A model generated the notes under the pieces. It did no database searches and was not told the origin of the DNA. It saw only the letters and a program-made list of their open reading frames with translations. Of a stretch of 64,000 nucleotides of DNA, positions 25,306-35,793 are shown piece by piece. Both the position numbers and the translations under genes were made by a program. Within the stretch, counting starts at the first letter, position 1; each line of letters starts with the position of its first letter. Source of the DNA: Glycine soja (taxonomy: Eukaryota; Streptophyta; Magnoliopsida; Fabales; Fabaceae). Location: NCBI RefSeq assembly GCF_004193775.1, contig NC_041008.1, forward strand, positions 6,836,731 through 6,900,730. The letters are read 5' to 3'.

Positions 25306-28220
25306 ACATTGAAATAGTCATAACAATTTATGTAAGTGTTCAAATAATACTTCAATCAATTACTATTTAATAATTCATGAATAATTTTTTTAAAATAACT
25401 TTTTTATTACTTTAATATATTCATAAATGCATACAGAAATTCTTTTTTCAAATATATAGAGTTGATAACACTAATTCTAGTAAACTTAAATTAATGACCA
25501 AACTACAATTTTGGTTTTTAACTCTAACAAATTACTATTTCATTTTTCAACAAATTACTATGACAATAACTTTAAATTTTGTTAACTAATATTTTTTTTA
25601 AAATTTTATACTTCCAAACACTAATTATATAAATATTTAATACTATGACTGTAATTATATATATATATATACATTTGTTTTAAAATAAAAAAATTACTTA
25701 ACTTAATTCAGAACCAACTTAAAAAAACAAATATAATTAATTAAATAAAAAACTAAAAAATATACAACAATATTTATTTATTAAATTTTTTAAACAAAAA
25801 TATTAATTTATTTAAAATTTTAAAAAAATTATAAAATGTTTTTTTTTCAAATTTAAATAAAAAATTAAAATAAATTTATAGGTTGAATAATCCTTATAAG
25901 TCATACGGGTATGAATTATATGAATTTACCATCTCTATTTTATATGGATTTCCAATCCTTACTCATGCAATTGTAGAAATAAAAGGAGGGAAGAACCTAG
26001 ACCATTTACGACGGCGAAAGACGATGACCACAACGGGGCATAGAGTGGCAGCATGACACAGGTAGGTGGATGAGGCACGGAAGCTTGAAATCACAGAGAC
26101 AACACGGAGGAAGAAGAAGACTGCATAGTGCGTGAGAGGAAGACGAAGGGAGTGTTTTTTAAAATTTTAAGTAAAGAAAATTTTCGTCACTTCACTTAAA
26201 ATACTGGATATACTAACAATACGATTGGTGCCCAAAGCAAAAGCCCATTTAAATCCATTGTAAGAAAATAGAAAACAATCTACCAAGAAAAAACAAAGAA
26301 GGTAAAACACCATTGAATTGATAAAAACCGTATCATATTAATTCTTAAAACTAAAGAAGTTTAAAATAAGTCTCTATGATGTGAAATAAGACATTAATCT
26401 TATCATATATTAATTAATCACCTATAGTCACTGTCACTTTTTAAAATTTGGACTAAAGCCTAAAGTGATTGATAGATTATATTGTCAGATTTTTTATTTT
26501 ATTTTCTTCACTTGTGCAACAACTTTATACACCCTCAGGATCCGAATGATGTTTTATTCAAAAAGTAAATAAATGAATAATACATTGGACATTCATGCCC
26601 ACCTACTAGAATCAATGTGCAGTCCATTTACAACATATCAACAACAATAAGCAACTAAAAAAGAAAGAAAACATATCACAATTTTGTGTGGCGGCAGATT
26701 TAATTAGATAGTTGTACAGTTGTTGTATTATCATGGTAAGATAGTAATATGACAGAAACAAGCTTCTTTTTGACTTTTAGAGTTACGTACCTATCTAGCA
26801 CAATGAAAAAAGCCAAAAGAGGAGAAAGTAGTCATCATCATCATCATCTTCATCTTCTAGCTAATTAATTGCCCCCATAACTTTGAAAATTGAGTTCAAC
26901 AAGGTCATATCATATGATCATCATAACGTTCTGTTCCCTTAAGTTGAAAATTGCTGTGCAAAATGAATCTATAATACTGGCTATTCAGAAGGGGCAAAAA
27001 TCAGAAATCAAAAGAGGGGACATTCTGTGAGAGCATCAAATAGCATCGAGTAATTCATTTGGTATTTTTTTCTTAATCTTCTGTTGCGTTCATTTTTCTC
27101 ATACATGCTTGCCATTTCTTCTTGTCTAGGTCTCTGTTAATAAGCTTAGGGTTAAAAGTATTTTTTTTTTCCTCCTGTTATGTTATGTTTAAACACCCAG
27201 TGCACTAAAATATGATTTTTGCGGGCCGAGTAATTGGAACCACAACCTTGGCCCAAAACTAACTGTATCTATGAATTAGGGGAGTGCATTTAGCAACTGC
27301 AATGTTGTGAAGGCTTTTTTGAGTTTTCTTCCACTGCAATCTGAAAACATTTTTCATCTTGCAACGCTTCTCTTTATCTCGAGCTCTTCTCCACCTTTAT
27401 TTTGCAATGCATTAGCCGCATTCTTTATGTAGGAGAATGTCTATGGAGAAAATGAGATTACAATAATGAAAAATAACAGTTTTATTTGTGCCTCAGTACA
27501 CTCACAACAGTAAAAGAGCCACTAGCTAGCAAGTTGCAAGCTAAAATTTGCAGAAGGGGAAGACCATGTTTTCTGTTTGTGTTTTGATCTTTTATTTTTG
27601 TTTTAAATATAACTTTTTTATTCATTTACCAAGAATAACAAGTATATTTTTTGTTTCGAACAAGGGATAACTTTACAAGGATAATGGAAATTAAGTAATT
27701 GAAAATTTGTGCATCTTAAACCACCAAATTAAAAATTTAAAAATTCACGTTCACTTCTTTCAAATTGAAATTTGTTATCCCATCCATCCGGTTAGATATC
27801 AGGTGTTCCTATCCCAACCCTGATTCAAATTTATAAAATAAGTTTTATTTTAAAAAATTATATAAAAAATTTAATTTTTAAAAAAAAAATAAATGAATTA
27901 TTACACATTTATTTTTAATTACTTATATATTAATAAATTTATTATAATGCATTTGTCTAAAAAATTCAGCATGTTTATTGAGCATTTTTCTTTTTAAAAT
28001 AATAATAAAAATTTAAGTAAGATGTATTCAAAGACAAGAAAATTCAGCATTTGTCTTTTTCATATTTAATATTAGATAAGAAGAGTTGCGTGGCAAACAT
28101 GCTGATTGGCCATTCTTTTACACGCATAGAAAACAAACATTTGTCTTATTCATATTTAGTATTAAAAGTATGGCAACCACAACAGGTTTGCAATAGCTGA
28201 CTTGAAAGTTGACACTGAAG
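25306..28220. other. Intergenic, AT-rich, no gene seen
   Basis: The section at 25306-25960 is almost pure AT-rich spacer. A purine-rich, GC-richer patch at 25980-26160 may be residual repeat sequence. A short CAT/TCA microsatellite lies near 26832-26858. Around 28040 and 28130 a segment containing ACATTTGTCTT(A/T)TTCATATTTA is repeated with a spacing of roughly 90 bases. The last 200 bases should include the SDR promoter, but no clear TATA box is visible. Confidence 0.3.
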
Positions 28221-30167
28221 ATGGGAGAAACTACAGAAAGGTGTAGCACATTGGCATTCTAGCTTCTTCTTTTATCTTTTTTGTGTTTGGTTTTAAACAC
28301 CCAAATTCCAATTCTACTGCTGAACTTAAATTTTACATTTGTTGAACCCTTTCACCTTTGTGGGGTGGGGGTTGAGTTTGTCAGGTATGCAGTTGTGACA
28401 GGTGCAAATAAAGGAATTGGATTAGAGATAGTTAGACAATTAGCTTCAGCTGGAATCAAGGTGGTGCTCACTGCAAGAAATGAAGAGAGGGGTATCCAAG
28501 CACTGCAAACACTCAAGGACTCGGGTCTATCTCACCTTGTACTGTTTCATCAAGTTGATGTGGCTGATGCAACAAGCGTAGCTTCTCTGGCAGATTTTAT
28601 CAAATCTAAATTTGGAAAACTTGATATTCTGGTAACATGCAACTTTGATTCTCCTCTCCTTTTTCTTGTTTGTTTGGTTGTAAATGAAAGTCTGTCAAAG
28701 CAATCCTATAAGTCTGCATGCTATTACTTTTCTGTTTTTATGATTCTGAATATTAATTTTTACTCTTCTCTTAGTTCCCATTGCATGTTGGTTTGATCAT
28801 CTTGCTACTGCTGTTATTCGTTGTTAGAATGTTAGTTGTTGTTCTGCATGTTAAGAATGTGCGAGTTCTGTTTTACTTTATTTTAAAATTTGGCGTAAAC
28901 TGTGTTCATTTAATGTATCAGATTATGTTCCTTGCTTCTTGTATTACGTTAACATTTGGTGCTAAGTAAGCTTCAGTTTCTGTTTTATCAATTTGGCAAA
29001 TTTCTTACATATCTAGTTATGGAGTTATGATAAATTTTCTTGATTGATTGCCTTAAAGGGAATCTCATGACCTCTCATTTTGGTGTATGCATATTTCATT
29101 AAGAAAAGTTGTACAATGCAGGTTAACAATGCAGGGATTCTTGGAGCTGTAATTAAAGACACTGATTCATTCACTTCATTTCTCTTGAAGCGTGGGGTGA
29201 GTATCTTTTCCTTTTTTGGGTTATGAGAAGAGCTTGGTGTGAACTCTTATGACGAGCATGCCCTGTATAAATATAATACACTGAAATTGGATTATTAAAA
29301 TTTTATGTTGAAATTCTAAATCCACTATAGATGTGGTCAAAGTAGAGAAGAACTTAAAAAAATGAAAACTTTTACTAATTCTGATTGGAGCTTTGGCATT
29401 TCAACAATGTTGTATGTCAATGAGAAATCTGGCAGTTAGAAAGGTTGTGATTGGTTTTATTTTAGGGCAGGGGATGTTGTTAGGGATTTGAAAAACTACT
29501 GTCATAGAGTATTGAGTTTGTCATTATTCTGCAGGCAGCACCAGAAGATGGGACAAAGGCAATCACTCAATCATATGAGTTGGCTGAAGAATGCTTGCAA
29601 ATAAATTACTATGGTGCTAAAACAACTGTAGAATCCCTTCTGCCCCTCCTCCAGTTATCTGATTCACCGAGAATTGTGAATGTATCATCAACTATGGGGC
29701 AGTTAGAGGTAGGCTATTAATTTATAATTGTATCTCGTCTCCTTTAATTTGCTTGAGGTCATATTGCTTAATCATGTAAAATTCAGAGGTTGCCAAAAGG
29801 ATCATGGGCTAGAGAAGTCTTCAGTGATGCCAATATCATCACTGAAGAGAAAGTGGATGAAATATTGAAGAAGTTTTTGAGAGATTTCCAAGAAGGTTCA
29901 TTAGAAAGTAATGGGTGGCCAAGACATCTGGGTGCCTATATTGTCTCTAAAGCTGCTATGAATGCGTATACTAGAATCCTTGCTAAGAAATACCCTTCAT
30001 TCTGCATTAATAGTGTTTGCCCTGGTTATGTCAAGACAGATATAACTTCCAACACTGGCCTCTTAACAGTTGAAGAAGGTGCAGCTAGTCCTGTGAGGCT
30101 AGCATTGCTTCCCAATGGTAGTCCATCTGGCCTTTTCTATTACCGGAGTGATGTGGCTTCCTTTTGA
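28221..30167 (+). CDS. Short-chain dehydrogenase/reductase, salutaridine/neomenthol reductase-like (copy 1), 298 aa
   Basis: Exons 28221-28240, 28385-28631, 29122-29196, 29535-29708 and 29787-30167 total 897 nt. The 20-nt first exon encodes MGETTE and two bases of Arg. Joining it to exon 2 gives the family N-terminus and also explains why no open frame covers the start. The Rossmann dinucleotide motif TGANKGIG is at residues 12-19 and NNAG at 91-94. The catalytic Ser lies in IVNVSS (165/166), and the YxxxK pair is Y223/K227 within AYIVSKAA. The longer helical insertion before the active-site Tyr is characteristic of plant SDRs related to Papaver salutaridine reductase, Capsicum menthone reductase and Arabidopsis SDR1/SDR2. 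These are monomeric, cytosolic NADPH-dependent ketone reductases. The substrate is unknown. It is the only + strand member of the local cluster. Confidence 0.9.
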
Positions 30168-30679
30168 TTAGGAATGCAATTTCATGGTTTGAGGGCAACA
30201 TGCATTGCTTTTGCTTCTCAATTTATTAAGCCTATTTCAAGAACATTATATTATGTTGTATTTGGATCACATCATTATCATGGTTTCAGTTTCTGATTCT
30301 GCACAATACACCATGTTTATTGAGTATTTTTCAAGCACATTATATTATATCATGCTGTATTTGCAATTTTACATCATATCATTGTCAAGTTGCAAATTTA
30401 TCTTATAATTATACATTATATCATGTTGTATGCCATTGGCAGTGTCCTAGGTTTCAACTGCTAAGATTATAAAGTATAATGGTCTGGTGTACAATCAAAG
30501 TTTCAAGATTGCAGAATTTAACGAATCAATATTAATTATGCTGGTTGGTTTCACTATAAAGGGATACAATGGTTTGGTGTAGAATCAATGTTTAGTTAGC
30601 CATTTTCTTTTACAGGGCGTTGTTTTGTCAAAGTTTGTAGATGGGTTAATCTAGGAATGGTTTGCAACCAAAAGCAGAG

Positions 30680-30742
30680 TTAACTAAAATCAATGTTTAG
30701 TTAACCAAAATCAATGTTTGGTTAACCAAAATCAATGTTTGG
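30680..30742. repeat. 21-bp tandem repeat, three units
   Basis: Three consecutive 21-base units (30680, 30701, 30722) match TTAACCAAAATCAATGTTTG plus G. Units 2 and 3 are identical and unit 1 differs at two positions. It directly precedes the duplicated block at 30744, so it may mark one edge of that duplication. Confidence 0.9.
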
Positions 30743-30743
30743 T

Positions 30744-31400
30744 ACTGCAACTCCAGATATTTGAGTTTCACATAAGTAGTACTTATCACTCACACATGTC
30801 TTATCTAAGTTGAATATTTAATTTTATTTTAATTTTTATCCTTCCAAAAAAAATTGATTTAACTATTAGACCCAAAAATTATTTTTTCATTTTTTATTTT
30901 TATTTTCATTTTTATCATGTCTTATTTCTAGAATTTGCTTGCTTCTCCAAACATCAATCTTGCAATGTATCACTCATTCCCTCACCACATCAGGTTTCTT
31001 CCTCAAATCTTCCAATGCATCTCAGTCCCTCACCACTTCAATCACCAAAACCAGGTTTTTTCTTCAAATCTTGCAATGCAAGAGTTACTTGGAATGCATC
31101 TCTCTGTCCCCGACCACATCAATCAGCAGAATCAGACTGTTTCTCCCAATCTTGCAATCACCCTTCATCAATAAGCACAATCAGGTTTCTTCTCCAAATC
31201 TTGTAATGCAACAGTTACATGGAATTCATCCTTCAGTCCCTCACCACACGAACCAGCAACATTAGGTTCCATGCAGTGCCACAATTAATCAAAACTAGCA
31301 TGATTGTTTATATTGATATTTGCTCATTTACATTGTTTGAAATTGTTCAAGAAAAGTTACGATTAATAATAACTTATTTTATTTTGCAATTTTCTTATGT
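30744..31400 (+). repeat. Duplicated block, copy 1: dispersed repeat head plus 81-bp Q/N/H-coding repeats
   Basis: The head (30744-30925) resembles 32572-32760. The body (30935-31270) contains about five partly deleted units of an 81-bp repeat. An undamaged unit reads roughly CACATCAATCAGCAGAATCA, then TTGCAATGCAACAGTTACAT, then GGAATTCATCCTTCAGTCCC. The tail (31270-31380, AACTAGCATGATTGTTTATATTGATATTTGCTCATTTACAT) is also present downstream of copy 2. In one frame a unit reads as a 27-residue Q/N/H-rich peptide. Several units here have lost their frame, so no intact protein is encoded. Confidence 0.8.
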
Positions 31401-32571
31401 TTAGTATAAAAAGTGTTATGTATCTTTAGTACAATTTTTAAAATAATTTTTGAATTTTACTACCTTATGCTAACATTCAATAGTGAACCATATCCAAAAT
31501 CGATCCAGTCATTTTCTCTGTATTTTCATTCACTTTAAAATTATATATAAATATATTAAAAAATATAGTTTACTAAAATCACTATCAAGGTGGGAAAATC
31601 TTTTATCCAAATCCAAAGATACAATATAATAATAGATACAATAATTTAGTGGTATGAAAATTTTTATATAATATAATCAACAATTCAAGTAGTGTAAGAA
31701 ATTTTATATAGACCTTTATTCAAAAGTTTAATTTCTTTTAATTTTTTTTAATTATTAATCAATCAGATTTTTTTAGTATAGCTTATAAAATTATTATTAT
31801 AAAACATTATGAAAAACTTTTCATATACTTACTATAAAAATTAATAAATTTATCACATATGATAATTTTATGATAGAGTAACAATATAAATGTACATATA
31901 TTCTTCATTTATTAGATTATAGTTAAAAATGATAAAATTATCAAAGTTTTTCATTCATTTTAAAAGAATATATAAATATTGCCAAGACTTCTTAAAATTA
32001 TAGGATCTTCTAATATCAAACGACTCATAACAATTATGTGATATTATCTCTCACTTTCTATTTGTAAAATTCTTTGTATCATTAATGTATCATAAATTTT
32101 TCTCCCGTATAACTTATAAACCAATTGTTAAAACAAATAATAAATTTATTATGATAATTTTGTGATCAAACAACAATATTATTTGTGTACATCTTATTCA
32201 TTAATTAAATTATAATTGAATAAGGTAAAGTTATCAAACTTTATAAGTTATTTTTATTTATTTTTTAGATAAATAAATTGTTGGTCCAATTATATGATTT
32301 TAACTATCATATATTGTTGACACGTTTGTTTAAATAAGGGTTAAATGAGAATTTTTGAAACTTACAATATAAAAAAACAGCACAAAAAAATCATTTTTAT
32401 TCATAAAAAATAGTTTTAAAAAATACAAATAATTTTTTATGCTAAACAAAACAAAATTGCATAGCAGAGTACAGTATCCCCTGCGTGTGCACGCGTCCAA
32501 GACTAGTTTTTGCTAAAGTAATATAATTTAGGAATATATCATATTTAAAAGGTACACATATGGAAAAAAAG
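31401..32571. other. AT-rich spacer between the duplicated blocks
   Basis: Very AT-rich, without exons or recognisable element ends. Segments near 31790-31930 and 32100-32220 resemble each other (TAATAAATTTAT...GATAATTTTRTGATMRA...ACAATATAAATGTACAT), suggesting an old internal duplication of about 300 bp spacing. Confidence 0.3.
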
Positions 32572-33130
32572 CTTCTGCAATCCCATATATTTGAGAATAG
32601 TTTCACATGAGTAATTTTAGTAGTACTCATCACTCACATTGAATCGCATGTCTTATCCTAAAATTATAGATGGAGTATTTAATTTTATTTTAAATTTTAT
32701 CCTTTCAAAAAATTTGATTTAACTATTAGACTGAAAAAAATATTTTTTTCATTTTTATTTGTAATTGTCTACTTGATTTTCGCATTCTGTTACATCTTCT
32801 AATCTATCTTATTTATTTTTATTTGTAATTGTGTACTTATTTTTTTATTCAGTTACATCTTTTAATCTATTTTATTTATCTTTAATTATAATTATCTACT
32901 TAGTTTTCTTAGTTTTTATATCTTTTAATCTATCTTTTTTATATCTTTATTTTTAATTGAATTTCATATTTTTTTTAAAAGAAATCAATAGTTAAAAATA
33001 ACATTCATATAAAAAAAATCAGTTGTAATTGTCTACTTGATTTCAAGATAAATATATTTTATTAATGAGAAAAATAGACACATCGATGAACTATTTCACT
33101 TTCATACGATATTTTTCAATTTATACTTTT
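32572..33130. repeat. Dispersed AT-rich repeat, copy 2 (head of duplicated block 2)
   Basis: It matches 23330-23790 over most of its length, and its first 190 bases match 30744-30925. It includes the shared GTAGTACTCATCACTCACA and TTGATTTAACTATTAGAC segments. It is non-coding. A 22-base poly(A) run follows at 33333-33354. Confidence 0.75.
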
Positions 33131-33576
33131 AAAATTTAACTTAATTTTGTATAAAAAGAAATTAATAAAATGATAAATTTTTAAAAATACTTTAAAAGTT
33201 GATGAAAATACACTAAAACTATAAAAAATTGTTATCTAATTAAAAATAATCATATCCAGTAATTTTTTAGTTGAGTTTTTATAATAAATGTCAAATAGTG
33301 ATATTGTGAATAATTTCTAACTGGTTGTTGGTAAAAAAAAAAAAAAAAAAAAAACCTGCCAATACATGAAAATTAAAGTACCGTTTTATCATAAAATAGA
33401 TACAATACTGTTTTCATAACTACAAAATATTTAATAGAACTAAATTAATAATAAGAAATAGAAGCTATAAGAAATAGAAGCTATAAAGATATTTTTATTC
33501 ATCTATTTTAAGACTTTTAAGTAATAGATGATATTTTACATATCTGGTAGAAGAAGATTACAAATATTTTACTTGA

Positions 33577-33798
33577 TTGGGTGCCCAATGCCAAAGCCTA
33601 TATAAAGGGAACTGGGTGATGAAAGAAAGAAGAAAAGTTGAATTGGAAGTGTTAGAAGAGAATAATGTCAGGAGCGAGCTTCCTCCATTGGATCAAGGGA
33701 ATAAGACTCACTCGGCGTGGGAGATGGAGTCAAGGAGAACACATGTACTGTTTTCTTTCTTAACATTGTTCTTTGATTCTTTTTCTCTCAATCATTAA
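33577..33798 (+). other. TATA box and short open frame of unknown status
   Basis: A canonical TATATAAAG at 33599-33607 lies inside a 73-codon frame beginning at 33577. The frame from the ATG at 33619 is charged (MKERRKVELEVLEENN...) and runs through a GC-richer patch to about 33740, where a donor-like boundary may end an exon. The ATG is only 12 bases from the TATA box, too close for a normal leader, so this may be a relic exon rather than a gene. I do not recognise the peptide. Confidence 0.3.
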
Positions 33799-33881
33799 CA
33801 TATTTGTGCCATTTCTCTTGGGACTTAGATATATCCAAGGGGAGATTGGATAAACATTACAACAAAGGTTGATAAGCATTC

Positions 33882-34470
33882 ATGACATTACCTTACAAGA
33901 CCCATCCCTTTCCAGACAACCACCAGAATCAGGTTTCCTATTCAAATCTTCCAATGCATCTCTCAGCCCCTGACCACTTCAATCATCAGAATCAGTTTTT
34001 TTCTTCCAATTTTGCCATGCAGCCGTTCCATGGAATTCTTTATTCAGTCCCTCAGCACATCAATCAGCAGAATCAGGTTGCTTCTTCAAATCTTGCAATG
34101 CAAGGGTTACTTGGAATGCATCTCTCTATGTTCCTGACCACATCAAAATCAGGCTCTTTCTCTCCCAATTAATCTTGCAATGCAACGGTTACATGGAGTT
34201 CACCGTTCAGTCCCTGACCACATCAATCACCAGAATCAGGTTTCTTTTCCAAATCTTGCAATGCAACAGTTACATGGAATTCATCCTTGAGTCCCTGACC
34301 ACACCAACCAAGAACATTAGGTTCCATGTAGTGGCATAATTATTCAAAACTATCATGATTGTTTATATTGATATTTGCTCATTTACATATTGTTTGAAAT
34401 TGTTGAATATATAGTCAGTGACTATGTTTGAAATAGTTCAAGAAAGGTTAGGATTAATAAATTTCTATCG
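33882..34470 (+). repeat. Duplicated block, copy 2: array of 81-bp repeats (27-residue Q/N/H-rich)
   Basis: About five to six units are present. Two complete ones are exactly 81 bases: GACCACTTCAATCATCAGAA... from about 33975 and GACCACATCAATCACCAGAA... from about 34216. One continuous frame (33882-34172) covers the first units, in the pattern HINQQNQV-SSNLAMQ-LLGMHLS. Later units carry small deletions and frame changes. The tail at 34336-34470 matches 31290-31370. Relatedness to copy 1 extends over units and flanks, so the two are products of one duplication. The protein family is unrecognised. The composition (Gln, Asn, His, Ser, Pro) resembles low-complexity regions of plant transcriptional regulators, but this is not an identification. 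Confidence 0.75.
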
Positions 34471-34799
34471 CGTCAGAGTTGATGTTTCATTAGAGTGTTT
34501 GACCAGAAATATATGGCACAATTTTGATTAATCTTAAATTTCTTCTAAGGATGATATTCTTGTTGTTTCATATTCTCTTGTTTTATATAACACGTGACAT
34601 CTAGCATGGTACTTTGATTAGCTTAATGATTCATAATTTGACTCATCATTTGTAACCTTATTTTAAGGATTTTATACAATGAAAATATGCCAAGTTCCAA
34701 CGCATTCAATAGTCACCAAATGTTATCCTCTTTATGATCCTTGGTTGTCATTATAAAGAATCATAGTTTAACACTGGTACACTCAAATTTCTTTCTCAC

Positions 34800-35600
34800 A
34801 TGTTGTTGTGGTCCGCTATTAGTTCCACTTCTCTTAGAACCTGCACAAGATGTAAAAACCAGAAAACAGAAAACAAGCATAGCAAAGCAAGAATGCAAAG
34901 ATTTACACAAGATTTAACGTGGTTCAGCAATGTGTCTACATCTACGGGAAATGACAACTCATCGTCATCACATTGATCATGAAAATTACAAGTTCAATAC
35001 AAGCAGCAACTAACTTGATCTCTCTCGGTTTCTTTCTAACAAAACCTCTTTCAATCACCTAACTCACTATCTCCTTATGAACTCTCACCTAACTCACTAT
35101 CTCCTTATGAACTCTCTGAATTTTTTGCAACTACTCTGTTTTTCAGCCAGCCATCCATGAATAACATGATCAAACATATATACACTCTAAATGCTAGTCC
35201 TAGAAACAAAGACTATACTTTGGTGCCAAAATCAATTCAGTTATGACAACTGAATTCAGTTATGACAACATCACTTAAAACCTTCTCATTTGTGCCTTTA
35301 GTGATTTTGAGTCACACACCACACATGCCATGACTATTAGTGGTCACTTAATGTGAATAATAATTTCTATTTGCTTCCCTAATTTGTCTATAGGGATACT
35401 ATCATGTGACTAATATAAACATGAGATGCAAGAATATTGCTACACGAGAAAATGGAATGGATGTGATGTTCAACTTGCTTACTCCTACATCCTATAAGTG
35501 GATCCATTCATTCACGAGAACTTCTGTCAGCATTCAAATCTCCTCTGGTATTGCAGTATTGGAAACAAATTATGTGAAATAAACAAAGTCATGTGAGAAA
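34800..35600. mobile_element. Possible LTR fragment with a 30-bp tandem duplication
   Basis: The segment AGATTTAACGTGGTTCAGCA followed by TCTACATCTACGGG at about 34911-34948 resembles a sequence common in the LTRs of plant Copia-type elements. I cannot place both ends. Within it, 35056-35085 (CACCTAACTCACTATCTCCT plus TATGAACTCT) is repeated exactly at 35086-35115. There is no coding sequence. Confidence 0.35.
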
Positions 35601-35793
35601 TGTCATTGAAGGATTGCCTTTTGAGAATTGTTAGGTAAACTCATACAAAACTGAAGTATTGAGAATGAAAGTAATAAATATAAGGAAAGAAAATTATAAG
35701 ATGTACACTAAGGCATTATTAAAAAATGCAAAAATTATATTGACGAAGGGACAAAGATATGATAGATACCAATTTTTTTATTTAAAGAGAGAA

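Noticed and set aside
27790..27830. tRNA-like T-arm word (GATTCAAAT) near 27.82 kb
   Set aside because: No acceptor stem, D-arm or anticodon loop can be built around it; no tRNA or rRNA gene was identified in the window.
30935..34330. 81-bp repeats considered as a CRISPR array
   Set aside because: Units are contiguous without spacers, diverged from one another and in a plant nuclear context.
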